From Pseudomonadota bacterium (lineage in GTDB: Bacteria; Pseudomonadota; Alphaproteobacteria; Sphingomonadales; Sphingomonadaceae): a stretch of DNA of 64,000 nt. The stretch spans positions 156,838 through 220,837 of the forward strand of contig JAEXFD010000007.1 in assembly GCA_023400405.1 (NCBI GenBank), written 5' to 3'. This document shows positions 7,842 through 17,001 of the stretch, in pieces; position 1 is the first letter of the stretch, and each line of letters opens with the position of its first letter. A program made the position numbers and the translations under genes. The notes beneath the pieces were generated by a model that searched no databases, was not told the DNA's origin, and saw only the letters and a program-made list of their open reading frames with translations.

Positions 7842-9938
7842 TCATTCCCCCTTCGATATCTCCTCCCAGTCCTGATTGGCACGGCGGATCAGATAGGCGT
7901 GGATCGCCTCGGCGTCGGCCTTGCTCAGCACGTCACCGAAGCTCGCCATGCCCTTCTCGCGCCGCGCGCCGTGCAGCACGATGTCGAGAAAGGCCGAATG
8001 CGTCGCCGGTGACATGCGGCGCAGATCCTTGATGCCGCCACGCGCGGCCTCGCCATGGCAGGTCGAGCAGTTCTGGGCATAGAGTTGTTCGCCGCGGGCG
8101 ATGACCTCCGGTCCGCCCCCGCTCTCCGCCGGCCGTTCGAGCGCGTCCGCGGCCGCGAGCGGCGGAAGCTGGGCCTTGCCGCCGAGCTTGAACACGAGCA
8201 GGCGCGGCGCCGAGATCGGGAAGCCGAGCGACTTGGCGCTGGTCGAATGCGCGAGGCCCCCGCCCCAGCCGGCATTGACCGCGATATATTGCTCGCCGCC
8301 GATGCTGTAGGCGATCGGCGCGGCGATCGGCACCTGCTGCACGGGCATTTCCCAGACCTTCTCGCCGGTGTCCGCGCGATAGGCGGCGAAGGTGCCGGCG
8401 CTGGTCCCTTCGAAAACCAGATTTCCGCCCGTCGCGAGCAGCCCGCCGCTGCCACGCACCGCATAGGGCACGCGCCAGCGTTCCTTCTGCGCCACCGGAT
8501 CCCAGGCGACGAGCCAGGCCTTGTTGTGCGCCAGCGCGTAATCGGCCGCGGCCTTGCGGGTCAGTTCATAGCCGGTGGTCGAAATGCCCATCTGGCTCAT
8601 GTTGCCGGGAGTCGGGCTGAAATTGGGATTAGCCGAATAGGCCATGTACATCTCGGTCACCGGGAAATAGGCGAGCCCGGTCTTCGGGCTGAAGGCCATC
8701 GGGTTCCAATTGTGGCCGCCGCCGGGGCCGGGTGTCAGCAGCACCGGCGCGTCGCCATAATGCGCCTCGGGATTGACGTTCGGCCGGCCGGTCTTGGGAT
8801 CGATGCCATTCGCCCAGTTCATCGGCACGAAGGGCGAAGCGGAGATGAGTTGGCCGGTCGCCCGGTCGAGCACGTAGAAGAAGCCGTTCTTCGGCGCCTG
8901 CATCAGCACCTTGCGCGGCTTTCCGTCGATGCTGAGGTCGGCGAGGATCATCGACTGGGTGGCGGTGAAGTCCCATTCGTCGCCCGGCGTCGTCTGATAA
9001 TGCCAGACATAGTCGCCGGTATCGGCCCTCAGCGCGACGATTGAGGAGAGGAACAGATTGTCGCCGCCGCCGGGGCTACGATAGCGCTGCGCCCAGGGCC
9101 CGCCGTTGCCGGTGCCGATATAGACGAGCTTTAGCACGGGATCGTAGACGATCGAATCCCACACGGTGCCGCCGCCGCCGGCCTTCCACCATTCGCCGTT
9201 CCAGGTCTTGGCCGCCATCTCCAGGATCTCGTTGGGCTGCGGCTTTGCCGGGTCTCCGGGCACGGTGTAGAAGCGCCAGAGCTGCTTGCCGGTCTCGGCA
9301 TCATAGGCGGTGACATAGCCCCGTGCCGCGCCTTCCGCGCCGGCATTGCCGATCAGGACCTTGCCGTCGAACACGCGCGCCGCGCCGGTAATCGTGTAGG
9401 GCCAGACCGGATCGAGCGTATTGACGCTCCATTTCGGCTTGCCGGTGCGCGCGTCGAGCGCGATCAGCCGCCCGTCGAGCGTCGCCACGATGATCTTGCC
9501 CTGCCAGGCCGCGAGGCCGCGCGTGACGATGTCGCAACAGGCGAGCTTGCCAATGTCGCGATCGACCTTGGGGTCGAACCGCCAAAGCTCCTTGCCGCTG
9601 CGCGCGTCATAGGCGACGGTCACGTTCCACGGCTCGATATTGTAGAGCACGCCGCCGACCATCAACGGCGAGGCCTCGACCCCGCGATCGACGGGGATAT
9701 CGGCATACCAGGCAAGCCCGAGCTGGCTTACGTTGCGGTCGTTGATCGCATCGAGCGGGCTGTAGCGCTGCTCGTCATAGGTGCGGCCCGGCGCCATCCA
9801 CTCGCCCGGCGAGCGGTCCGCGGCCACCAGCCGGGCGTGATCGACGTCCGCCGCCTTGTGTGCGGTCTGGGCGAGCCCCTGCACCGACAGCGTCGCGAAG
9901 CCGAGCGCCAGTGCGATGCGGCCGATGGTCAAGCCCAT
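7842..9938 (-). CDS. PQQ-dependent alcohol dehydrogenase with fused cytochrome c (quinohaemoprotein)
   Basis: A 698-residue periplasmic enzyme with a signal peptide ending 'VQGLAQ', an eight-bladed PQQ propeller and a C-terminal haem domain. The vicinal cysteines 'ACCDIV' and the catalytic-Asp region 'GDEWDFTATQ' match PQQ alcohol dehydrogenases. 'CSTCH' at about 624-628 binds haem c, and 'KGMASFGD' offers an axial methionine. Such type-II enzymes oxidise primary or aryl alcohols and pass electrons to the fused haem. The ATG at 9938 is chosen over a TTG at 9959 for its signal peptide. It is the last gene of a four-gene minus-strand operon (FAD monooxygenase, hydrolase, LuxR, this). Confidence 0.93.
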   Translation of the reverse strand: MGLTIGRIALALGFATLSVQGLAQTAHKAADVDHARLVAADRSPGEWMAPGRTYDEQRYSPLDAINDRNVSQLGLAWYADIPVDRGVEASPLMVGGVLYNIEPWNVTVAYDARSGKELWRFDPKVDRDIGKLACCDIVTRGLAAWQGKIIVATLDGRLIALDARTGKPKWSVNTLDPVWPYTITGAARVFDGKVLIGNAGAEGAARGYVTAYDAETGKQLWRFYTVPGDPAKPQPNEILEMAAKTWNGEWWKAGGGGTVWDSIVYDPVLKLVYIGTGNGGPWAQRYRSPGGGDNLFLSSIVALRADTGDYVWHYQTTPGDEWDFTATQSMILADLSIDGKPRKVLMQAPKNGFFYVLDRATGQLISASPFVPMNWANGIDPKTGRPNVNPEAHYGDAPVLLTPGPGGGHNWNPMAFSPKTGLAYFPVTEMYMAYSANPNFSPTPGNMSQMGISTTGYELTRKAAADYALAHNKAWLVAWDPVAQKERWRVPYAVRGSGGLLATGGNLVFEGTSAGTFAAYRADTGEKVWEMPVQQVPIAAPIAYSIGGEQYIAVNAGWGGGLAHSTSAKSLGFPISAPRLLVFKLGGKAQLPPLAAADALERPAESGGGPEVIARGEQLYAQNCSTCHGEAARGGIKDLRRMSPATHSAFLDIVLHGARREKGMASFGDVLSKADAEAIHAYLIRRANQDWEEISKGE

Positions 9939-9955
9939 GCGGTGGTCCTTCTTCG

Positions 9956-10807
9956 TCAACGGGGGTTCGGATCGGCGATCATCCGCCGGTGCAATGCGAC
10001 CAACTCGCGGCGATTGGCGACGCCGAGCTTGGCATAGGCGCGGCGGCGATAGGTGATCACCGTCGAGGGAGACAGGCCGCGCGCCGCGGCGATCTCGTCC
10101 TGCGTCGCGCCGAGGATCAGTGCCGCCGCGATCTCCGCCTCGCGGATGCTGAGGCCATGATCGAGCGCCGCCAGCCGCTCGGCCAGTCCGGCTTCGCTGA
10201 GCAGATGCCCGCCCTCGCCCTCGGCGCGCAGATGATGGCGCAGCGCCGCGAGCAGGATACCGGCATGCGTTTCCAGCCGCTCCAGCTCATGCGGTGCGAA
10301 GCGGGCTCCCGGCGCGGTGCGATAGCCATTGGCGACCAGGCCGGGCCGCCCCGGCCAGAGGATCGAGACGCGCTCGACCACGTCGGCGCGCTCGTAACAG
10401 GCGGCGCGATAGGCCGGGTCGGCGATCTCCGAGACATGGCGGCGCACCACCAGCGGCGCCCCCTCCCCCGCCCGCGCGAGCCGGGTGAGCTGGGAATCGG
10501 CGCGCCAATAGCCACGCGCATAATCGAGCGAGGCACGGAGCGCGAAATCGGGCCGGTCCGAGGGTGTACCCGCTACGAACAGCAGTCGCACCTCGGCTCC
10601 GGCATCGCGGCGGAAGACCGAGCAAAGCTCGACCCCCGCGAGCACGCGCATGACCTCGAGGAAACGCGCGGGAAAGTCGCCCGCGCCGATCGCAGCGACC
10701 AGTGCGGCCAGCGCGCCTGCGGCCTCCCCCTCCGCCACCTCGCGCGCCCGCCAGCGGCCGGTGCCGAGCGGCGCCCCTCCGGCGGCGCGGGGGGAGGGCG
10801 CGATCAT
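9956..10807 (-). CDS. LuxR-family transcriptional regulator
   Basis: A 283-residue protein whose C-terminal LuxR/GerE helix-turn-helix is clear ('LSIREAEIAAALILGATQDEIAAARGLS', 'STVITYRRRAYAKLGVANRRELVAL'). The N-terminal 200 residues show no receiver or autoinducer-binding signature that I can identify and are probably a ligand sensor. Its ATG overlaps the stop of the upstream hydrolase (ATGA at 10804-10807), so it is translated as part of the catabolic operon. A regulator inside the operon suggests positive autoregulation of the PQQ dehydrogenase unit. The gene ends 17 bp before the dehydrogenase start. Confidence 0.85.
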   Translation of the reverse strand: MIAPSPRAAGGAPLGTGRWRAREVAEGEAAGALAALVAAIGAGDFPARFLEVMRVLAGVELCSVFRRDAGAEVRLLFVAGTPSDRPDFALRASLDYARGYWRADSQLTRLARAGEGAPLVVRRHVSEIADPAYRAACYERADVVERVSILWPGRPGLVANGYRTAPGARFAPHELERLETHAGILLAALRHHLRAEGEGGHLLSEAGLAERLAALDHGLSIREAEIAAALILGATQDEIAAARGLSPSTVITYRRRAYAKLGVANRRELVALHRRMIADPNPR

Positions 10808-11994
10808 CCCTCGAGCAGCCCCTTGCGGCGGCTCCAGCCGATCACCGAATCGATGCAGCGGGCGAGCAGCTCGGGCTGCCCGAGATAGTAATGCGTCGCC
10901 TTCTCCAGCCGGACATATTCCTTGTCGGGCGTCGCCAGCGCCTCGAAGATCGCCGGATTGTGCGTCGAAGGCACGGCCTCGTCGGCGGTGTTCTCGATCA
11001 GCAACACCGGGGTGCGATGGATCTTGGCCGCGTTCATCGGCCCCTTGGCGTTCGACTTGTCGTAGCTCCACTGGCTGAGCCAGGAACGCAGCGTCGTATA
11101 GCGCGCGAGCCCGACCGGGCCAACATTCACCGCGCGCGGATCGCCCATATAGGTCCAGCCCGGCCGCCGGTCCGACGGGTCCACCGCGGGATCGAGCCAG
11201 CGGACGTCGCACATCGTGCGGTGGACGACGAAGGCGCGCTCCTGCTCCGGCCCGCCGGCGGCCCTGAGCCGTGCCAGCTCGCTCTCCACCCACGCGGTGA
11301 TGCGGCGGCTGCGCGCCACCTGCGCGGCGCGGAAGCGCGCGACGAATTCGGTGCTATATGGCGGCTGGTTTGGGCAATCGGGCGAATAGATGTCGAGTTC
11401 GGGATCGCGCGTGTCGGGATCGAGTTCGTCGATCACCGAGGGATCGAGCCATTCGGTCAGCGTCTCGGCACGCGAGAGGTGCGCGGCGATGAAGATCACG
11501 CCGTCCGCCGGCTGGAGCCCCGCGCCGACTAGATCGACGGGATCGCCGGCCGGCGTCTCGGTGATGCTTGGGCTCTCCGCCTGCGCCTGGTAGAAGAGCG
11601 ACAGCGAGCCGCCGCCGGACCAGCCGAGCAGCACGACCTTGTCATAGCCGAGCTCGGTGCGGGCGTATCCGATCCACTTGCCGAGATCGATCGCCACCTT
11701 TTCCTGGATCAGCGCGGCGTCGTTACGTGGATAGCGGCTGGCGGCGCACAGCACGTCCAGTCCCGCATCCGCCAGCGCGAGCGGCATCGGCAGCAAATGG
11801 AGCACCGACGTCGGGTGCATGAAGATATAGACGGTGCGGGAGGTGGAATCGGGGCTGCGCATCAGCTGCCCCTCCAGGTTCACATGGCCCGAATTGCCGG
11901 CAAAGCCATAGGTTTCGGTGAACTTGGGATTGTCCGGGAAGGACAGGATCAGCGGGGTGCGCGTCCATTCTGTCTTGGTCTGGCTGGAAGGCAT
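10804..11994 (-). CDS. Alpha/beta-fold hydrolase
   Basis: A 396-residue cytoplasmic protein with no signal peptide. The nucleophile elbow 'LLGWSGGGS' places Ser126; 'IFMHPTSV' may form the oxyanion region, and the C-terminal 'EKATHYYLG' supplies a His candidate. Residues 230-320 hold a large cap-like insertion, making it longer than the usual 270-300. The reaction could be ester or C-C bond hydrolysis. It lies 3 bp after the FAD monooxygenase stop and overlaps the LuxR start by ATGA, so it probably processes the product of the monooxygenase. The substrate is unknown. Confidence 0.85.
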   Translation of the reverse strand: MPSSQTKTEWTRTPLILSFPDNPKFTETYGFAGNSGHVNLEGQLMRSPDSTSRTVYIFMHPTSVLHLLPMPLALADAGLDVLCAASRYPRNDAALIQEKVAIDLGKWIGYARTELGYDKVVLLGWSGGGSLSLFYQAQAESPSITETPAGDPVDLVGAGLQPADGVIFIAAHLSRAETLTEWLDPSVIDELDPDTRDPELDIYSPDCPNQPPYSTEFVARFRAAQVARSRRITAWVESELARLRAAGGPEQERAFVVHRTMCDVRWLDPAVDPSDRRPGWTYMGDPRAVNVGPVGLARYTTLRSWLSQWSYDKSNAKGPMNAAKIHRTPVLLIENTADEAVPSTHNPAIFEALATPDKEYVRLEKATHYYLGQPELLARCIDSVIGWSRRKGLLEG

Positions 11995-11997
11995 GGT

Positions 11998-13209
11998 TCA
12001 GGCCACCGGCTGGTCAAGCGGCACGCTCGTCGGATCGTAGCGGAACAGCCATTCATATCGCTCGACCACCTTTTCGGGCGCCCATTGCGCGTCGACATAG
12101 GCCGGAGCGTTCGCCGGATCGGCGAGCAGCGGATTGTGGAAGCGCTCGGTATTGGCCGCCGCTCCCTCGACGGCGCGCGTCGTGCGCGGGATGCGCGCCT
12201 GCTGATAGCGGTCGAGCGCCTCTTCCACCGTGTCGAACTGCTCGAACGCGCGGGCGAGGACGCAGGCATCCTCGATCGCCATCACCGCACCTTGCGCCAG
12301 GAAAGGCAAGGTCGAGTGGCAAGCGTCCCCGAGCAGCGCCACCCTGCCCTTCACCCATTCCTTCATCGGCGGGCGCGAGATCAGCGCCCATTTGAAGGGC
12401 TGCGGGATCGCCTCGATATAGGCGTGCACGTCCTCGTGCCAGCCGGGATAATCGTCATGATATTCCTGGTTCGAGCCGGCGGACGACCAGGATTCGACCG
12501 TCCAGTCCTGCCGCTCGACCACGCTGGTGAAGTTCATCAGCTCGCCGCGGCGGATCGGGTAATGGATGACGTGCCCGCCCGGCCCGATCCAGTTGGTGCC
12601 GATCGGCCGGCGCAGCCGCTCGGGCAGCCGCTCCATCGGGATCACGCCGCGCCAGGCGACGATGCCGGTGAACTTGGCCGGGCCAGCGCCGAACAGCAGC
12701 TCGCGCATCTTGGAATGGACGCCGTCGGCGCCGATCACCACGTCGAAGCGGGCGGAGGGCTGGCCGTCGAACATCAGCGTCACCGTTCGATCGCCTTGCT
12801 CGACGCCGATGAAGCGATGATCGAGATGGATCGCGCTCGGTGCGGCCGCCTCGACCGCCTTGACCAGCATCTGGTGCAAATCGTTGCGGTGGACGGTGAC
12901 GTAGGGAAAGCCGTAGCGCGCCTGGGATTCGACGCCGAGGTCAAACAGCTTCCAGCGATCGCCGGTGTTCCAGAGGCGGATTTCCTTGCCCTCCGGCTCG
13001 AAGCAGATCGAGCGGATTCCCTCCTCCAGGCCCAGGCCGAACAGCACGCGAATGCCATTGGGGCTGATCTGCAGGCCCGCGCCGACTTCCTGGAGCTGGC
13101 TTGCCTGCTCGAAAACCGTGACGTCGAAGCCCTTGCGCAGCAGCGCCAGCGCCGTGGTCAAGCCACCAATGCCCCCGCCGACGATGCCGATCTTCGGATT
13201 GTCCTTCAA
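11998..13209 (-). CDS. FAD-dependent aromatic monooxygenase (salicylate/3-hydroxybenzoate hydroxylase type)
   Basis: A 403-residue group A flavoprotein monooxygenase. It has the Rossmann 'IVGGGIGGL' near residues 9-17, 'VIGADGVHS' (the DG motif) mid-protein and 'GDACHSTLPFLAQGAVMAIEDA' (the GD motif) binding FAD ribityl. Relatives hydroxylate or decarboxylatively hydroxylate phenolic acids using NAD(P)H and O2. The start appears to be TTG at 13209, preceded by 'GAAGGGGC'; an in-frame stop lies only five codons upstream, so no ATG is available there. It is the first gene of the operon leading to the PQQ dehydrogenase. A perfect 17-bp palindrome lies 35 bp upstream (13244-13260), a probable operator. 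Confidence 0.9.
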   Translation of the reverse strand: MKDNPKIGIVGGGIGGLTTALALLRKGFDVTVFEQASQLQEVGAGLQISPNGIRVLFGLGLEEGIRSICFEPEGKEIRLWNTGDRWKLFDLGVESQARYGFPYVTVHRNDLHQMLVKAVEAAAPSAIHLDHRFIGVEQGDRTVTLMFDGQPSARFDVVIGADGVHSKMRELLFGAGPAKFTGIVAWRGVIPMERLPERLRRPIGTNWIGPGGHVIHYPIRRGELMNFTSVVERQDWTVESWSSAGSNQEYHDDYPGWHEDVHAYIEAIPQPFKWALISRPPMKEWVKGRVALLGDACHSTLPFLAQGAVMAIEDACVLARAFEQFDTVEEALDRYQQARIPRTTRAVEGAAANTERFHNPLLADPANAPAYVDAQWAPEKVVERYEWLFRYDPTSVPLDQPVA

Positions 13210-13243
13210 ACTGGTGCCCCTTCACTGTGCCCGCCTGCCGTTT

Positions 13244-13260
13244 GACGAATGCCATTCGTC
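13244..13260. promoter_or_regulatory. Perfect 17-bp palindrome, motif 2 site upstream of FAD monooxygenase
   Basis: GACGAATG-c-CATTCGTC has perfect 8-bp arms around one central base and lies 35 bp upstream of the monooxygenase start. Its inner 13 bp (13246-13258) define the YGAAYG-N-YRTTYG pattern that recurs at other promoters of the cluster. Confidence 0.7.
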
Positions 13261-13326
13261 ATGATTCGATCGGGCGAGCCTATTGTCTTGCGATCGTGTC
13301 TCATCGTTGCGTGGAGGTTCCTGCGT

Positions 13327-14832
13327 TTAGAGTGCGATCGCGACGGCCTTGGTCTCGGTATAGGCCTCGATCCCCTCGCGGCCGTTCTCGCGGCCCCAGC
13401 CCGATTGCTTGAAGCCGCCGAAAGGCAGCGCCGGATCGAGCCCACCGCCGTTCACGCGCACCGTGCCGGCCTTGAGCTTGCGGGCGAGCCGGTGCGCGGC
13501 GGAAAGGTTGTTGGTCCATACCACGGCGCCCAGGCCATATTCGGTCGCATTGGCTTCGGCGGCGATCCGGTCCAGATCCTCGTCGCTGAACGACATGGCG
13601 CAGAGCACCGGGCCGAAAATCTCCTCGCGCCGCACCGACATGGTCTCATCGGTGCCGGTGAGGATCGTCGGCGAGACGAAATAGCCCTGGCCGTCGATCT
13701 CGTGTCCGCCCGCGCGCAGGGTGGCACCGGCATCTACGCCCTGGCGGACATAGCCGCGCACCCGGTCGCGCTGCGCGGCAGAGATCACCGGGCCCATCTG
13801 GGTATCGACCTCGAAGCCCGAGCCGAGCTTTATCGCCTCGGCGATGCCGGCGACGCCTTCGATCACTTGGTCGAAATGCCGCTCATGGACGAACAGGCGC
13901 GAGCCTGCGTTGCAGACCTGGCCGGCATTGGTGAAGATCGAACGCGCCGCGCCCTCCGCCGCCTTGGCGGGATCGGCATCGGGCAGCACGATCACCGGCG
14001 TCTTGCCGCCCAATTCCAGGGTCACGCGCTTGAAGTTGCCCGCGGCGGCGCGAAGGATCAGCCGCCCCACTTCGGTCGAGCCGGTAAAGGTGACCTTGTC
14101 GACGCCGGGATGCGCGGTTAGCGCCGCGCCCGCGGTCTCGCCGAAGCCGGTCAGCAGATTGAACACGCCTTCCGGAAAGCCGATCTCGGCGATCAGGTGC
14201 GCGAGGCGCAGCGCCGTCAGCGGGGTCTCCTCGGCGGGCTTGAGGATCACCGCGCAGCCGGCGGCCAGCGCCGGGGCGATCTTCGCCACCGCCATCGCCA
14301 GCGGCGCGTTCCAGGGCACGATCTGGGCGACCACGCCCACCGGCTCACGCAGGGTGAAGGCGTGCCAGGTGCCCGGGCCGGAAAGCGCGATCGTCTCGCC
14401 GTTGAGCTTGGTCGCCCAGCCGGCATTGTAGCGCAGCACTTCGATCGCATGGGCGATGTGGAAGAAGCGCGCGTCACGCACCGGCATGCCGTTGTCGAGC
14501 GTCTCGAGAGCGGCGAATTCGTCGGCATTGGCTTCGAGCGCGTCGGCCAGGCGCAGCAGCAGCCACGCCCGCGCCGCCGGCTTCATCTCGGTCCAGGCGG
14601 GATCGTCCATCGCCTTGCGCGCCGCCGCCACCGCCGCATCGGCATCGGCCTCGCGCGCCTCGGCGATCCGGGCGAGTTCGGCACCGGTCGCAGGATCATG
14701 CGTCGCGAAGGTCCTGCCCTCCTGCGGCTCGACCCACTGGCCGCCGATGAAAAGCCGGTGATGGCCCGCGGCAAAGGCGCGCGCTTTGTCCAGCGACGGC
14801 ACCTGTGGACGATCCAGGACTGCGCTTGCCAT
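13327..14832 (-). CDS. Aldehyde dehydrogenase (NAD(P)+-dependent)
   Basis: A 501-residue aldehyde dehydrogenase superfamily member. It contains 'IVPWNAPLAM', 'FTGSTEVGR', the glutamate motif 'VTLELGGKTP' and the catalytic cysteine in 'FTNAGQVCNAGSR', and ends with the usual 'PFGGFKQSGWGRENGREGIEAYTETKAV'. It would oxidise an aldehyde, probably aromatic or unsaturated, to the acid. The ATG at 14832 gives the family's normal length; the open frame further upstream is antisense to the GMC gene. It is divergent from the GMC oxidoreductase, which suggests sequential alcohol-to-aldehyde-to-acid oxidation. Confidence 0.93.
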   Translation of the reverse strand: MASAVLDRPQVPSLDKARAFAAGHHRLFIGGQWVEPQEGRTFATHDPATGAELARIAEAREADADAAVAAARKAMDDPAWTEMKPAARAWLLLRLADALEANADEFAALETLDNGMPVRDARFFHIAHAIEVLRYNAGWATKLNGETIALSGPGTWHAFTLREPVGVVAQIVPWNAPLAMAVAKIAPALAAGCAVILKPAEETPLTALRLAHLIAEIGFPEGVFNLLTGFGETAGAALTAHPGVDKVTFTGSTEVGRLILRAAAGNFKRVTLELGGKTPVIVLPDADPAKAAEGAARSIFTNAGQVCNAGSRLFVHERHFDQVIEGVAGIAEAIKLGSGFEVDTQMGPVISAAQRDRVRGYVRQGVDAGATLRAGGHEIDGQGYFVSPTILTGTDETMSVRREEIFGPVLCAMSFSDEDLDRIAAEANATEYGLGAVVWTNNLSAAHRLARKLKAGTVRVNGGGLDPALPFGGFKQSGWGRENGREGIEAYTETKAVAIAL

Positions 14833-14917
14833 CAAAACCTCTCTCCACACACCGAGCGGATTCGCGCCCGCTTCGGCTCCATCGACATGCATCATAACCA
14901 ACGCCGTTATATCTTGT

Positions 14918-14930
14918 CGAATGGTATTTG
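14918..14930. promoter_or_regulatory. Motif 2 site between aldehyde dehydrogenase and GMC genes
   Basis: CGAATG-g-TATTTG lies in the divergent intergenic region, 86 bp from the aldehyde dehydrogenase start. It keeps the left half exactly and 4 of 6 bases of the right half relative to the perfect site at 13246-13258. An ATGG/CCAT inverted repeat (14921-14934) overlaps it. Confidence 0.45.
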
Positions 14931-15027
14931 CCATGTCAGAACGCAATTCAACAACGAGCCCGGCGCGACTATGTCGGGAAAGGGAGCGGAATCGGCGCAT
15001 GCCGCCGAGCGGGGATGGCGGCCGACC

Positions 15028-16641
15028 ATGCAGCAGAGCTTTGATTATGTAATCGTTGGTGCCGGTTCGGCCGGTTGCGTTCTTGCGAACCGGCTGAGCG
15101 AAAGCGGGCGCGATTCGGTGCTGTTGATCGAAGCCGGCGGCAAGGACGACAGCTGGCTGTTCCGCATGCCGCTCGGCTTCATGATGACCGCGGCGAACCC
15201 GGCATATGACTGGGGCTATGCCAGCGAACCGGATGCCAAGCTCGCCGGTCGCTCGTTGCCGGTGCCGCGCGGGCGGGTCCATGGCGGCTCGTCTTCGGTC
15301 AACGGCATGATCTACATGCGCGGCCATTCGAGCGACTATGACGGCTGGCGCCAGATGGGCGCGACCGGCTGGAGCTATGCCGATGTCCTCCCCTATTTCC
15401 GGCGGATGGAGTCGAGCTGGCGCGGCGCCGGGCACTACCATGGCGCGGACGGCCCGCTGGCGGTGACGCCGGTGCGCGGGGGCCATCTGCTCACCGATCC
15501 GATCCGCCGATCGGTCCTCGCCGCCGGCCATGCCGAAAGCGACGATCTCAGCGGCGACCAGCAGGAGGGCTTTTCGGCCACCGAAGTGACCGTCGATCGA
15601 CGTGGCCGGCGCGCCAGCACCGCCGCCGCCTATCTCCGCCCGGCGCTCGGCAGGCCCAACCTCAGCGTTTTGTCGAATGCCCAGGCGACGCGCGTGCTGA
15701 TCGAGAACGGGCGCGCGGTCGGCGTCGCCTATCGGCGCGACGGCGCGGGCGGCGAGGTGCGCGCGAACAAGGAAGTCGTCCTCAGCGGCGGCGCGTACAA
15801 TTCGCCGCAATTGCTGATGCTTTCCGGCATCGGCCCGGCCGAGCAGCTCCGCGACCATGGCATCCCGCTTCTCGTGGACGCACCGGGCGTCGGCCGCGAC
15901 CTCGCCGAGCACCCGCTGGTCTACATGACCTACGCCGCACGCGATCCGACGACGTTCCTGCGCGCGCTGCGATCGGACCGCGCCGCGCTCTCGGTGCTGC
16001 GTTGGGCCTTCACCGGACGCGGGCCCTTCGCCAGCCAGATCACCAGCGGCGTGCTGATGCTGCGCACCCGGCCCGAGCTCGAGCGGCCCGACATCCAGCT
16101 CGTCTTCCTGCCGGTCCGCCTCGACGCCAAGCTCTGGCATCCGTTCGGCAAGCGGCAGGACCATGTCCTGTCGGTGATGGTGATGCAGCTCCACCCCGAA
16201 AGCCGCGGGACGGTGACGCTCCGCTCGGCCGATCCGTTCGACAAGCCGCGGATCGACCTCAACCTGCTCTCCACCCCGCGCGACTTTGCCGACATCCGGG
16301 GCGGGATCGAGGCGGTGCGCCGCATCTTCGCCCAGCCGCCCCTCGCCGACATGGTGGAACGCGAGATGACGCCGGGCGACGGCGCCGATCTCGATGCGTT
16401 CATCCGCAACAACCTCAAGATCACCCAGCACCCGACCGGCACCTGCCGCATGGGCGAGGATCCCGGCGCGGTGGTCGACAGCCAGTTGCGGGTGAAGGGC
16501 GTGGCCGGGCTGCGCGTGGTCGATGCCTCGGTGATGCCGAGCGTGCCCGGCGCCAACATCAACGCCGCCGTGATCATGGTGGCGGAACGGGCGTCGGACC
16601 TGATCCGGGGGCTGGCGCCGCTGACCGCGGACAATTCCTAA
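15028..16641 (+). CDS. GMC-family alcohol oxidoreductase (choline dehydrogenase-like)
   Basis: A 537-residue FAD enzyme. 'VIVGAGSAGCVLANRLSE' is the dinucleotide-binding start, 'PVPRGRVHGGSSSVNGMIYMRG' is GMC signature 1, 'GGAYNSPQLLMLSGIGP' is signature 2, and 'HPTGTCRMG' plus 'DASVMPSVPGANINAAVIMVAERASDLI' form the C-terminal flavin site with the active-site His. It oxidises an alcohol to an aldehyde. SYK-6 uses GMC oxidases on lignin-derived alcohols, so an aryl alcohol is plausible. ATG 15028 is chosen as immediately preceding the fold; ATG 14971 in frame would add 19 residues. It is divergent from aldehyde dehydrogenase 13327-14832. Confidence 0.92.
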   Translation: MQQSFDYVIVGAGSAGCVLANRLSESGRDSVLLIEAGGKDDSWLFRMPLGFMMTAANPAYDWGYASEPDAKLAGRSLPVPRGRVHGGSSSVNGMIYMRGHSSDYDGWRQMGATGWSYADVLPYFRRMESSWRGAGHYHGADGPLAVTPVRGGHLLTDPIRRSVLAAGHAESDDLSGDQQEGFSATEVTVDRRGRRASTAAAYLRPALGRPNLSVLSNAQATRVLIENGRAVGVAYRRDGAGGEVRANKEVVLSGGAYNSPQLLMLSGIGPAEQLRDHGIPLLVDAPGVGRDLAEHPLVYMTYAARDPTTFLRALRSDRAALSVLRWAFTGRGPFASQITSGVLMLRTRPELERPDIQLVFLPVRLDAKLWHPFGKRQDHVLSVMVMQLHPESRGTVTLRSADPFDKPRIDLNLLSTPRDFADIRGGIEAVRRIFAQPPLADMVEREMTPGDGADLDAFIRNNLKITQHPTGTCRMGEDPGAVVDSQLRVKGVAGLRVVDASVMPSVPGANINAAVIMVAERASDLIRGLAPLTADNS

Positions 16642-16666
16642 GCCCCTCCCCTTCAGGGGAGGGGCT
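16641..16666. terminator. Bidirectional hairpin between convergent GMC and CMD genes
   Basis: Perfect 11-bp arms (16641-16651 and 16656-16666, AGCCCCTCCCC type) flank the loop TTCA. The hairpin sits between convergent stops and lacks a long T run, so its termination strength is uncertain. Confidence 0.6.
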
Positions 16667-16675
16667 AGGAAAGAG

Positions 16676-16999
16676 TCACCCGCGCTTCTGCACCACCTCG
16701 AGCAGCATCCGCGATGCCGTCACCGAGGCCGGCCAGCTGGAATAGAAAGCAAGGTGCAGCATCGCCTCGCCCAGTTCCTCCACCGTCAGCCCATTGTCGA
16801 GCGCGAGGCCGAGATGGGCCTCGAGTTGCTGGTGCCGGTTGGCGGTCATCAGCGCCGCCACGGTGAGCAGCGAGCGGTCGCGCTTGGAAAGTCCCTCGCG
16901 CTCCCACACCTCGCCATAGAGCACCCGGTCGGTGATCTCGACAAAGCCCGGGGCGACGCTGGCGAGTTCGCTGCCCTTGGCGGCGCTGGGTCGTTCCAT
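16676..16999 (-). CDS. Carboxymuconolactone decarboxylase (CMD)-family protein, short type
   Basis: A 107-residue single-domain CMD/AhpD-fold protein. The core 'WEREGLSKRDRSLLTVAALMTANRHQQLEAHLGLALDNGLTVEELGEAMLHLAFYSSWP' matches the family; there is no CxxC, so it is not an AhpD peroxidase. It follows the hydratase/lyase gene by 2 bp at the end of the ferAB-like operon. It closely resembles the protein at 29884-30213 (same 'RELASVAP' N-terminus and length), which follows an aldolase. The reaction is unknown; true 4-carboxymuconolactone decarboxylation is only one possibility. Confidence 0.88.
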   Translation of the reverse strand: MERPSAAKGSELASVAPGFVEITDRVLYGEVWEREGLSKRDRSLLTVAALMTANRHQQLEAHLGLALDNGLTVEELGEAMLHLAFYSSWPASVTASRMLLEVVQKRG

Positions 17000-17001
17000 G
17001 G

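Noticed and set aside
14833..16431. In-frame N-terminal extension of the aldehyde dehydrogenase over the GMC gene
   Set aside because: It would make an ALDH of about twice normal length with a meaningless antisense N-terminus; ATG 14832 gives the family length.
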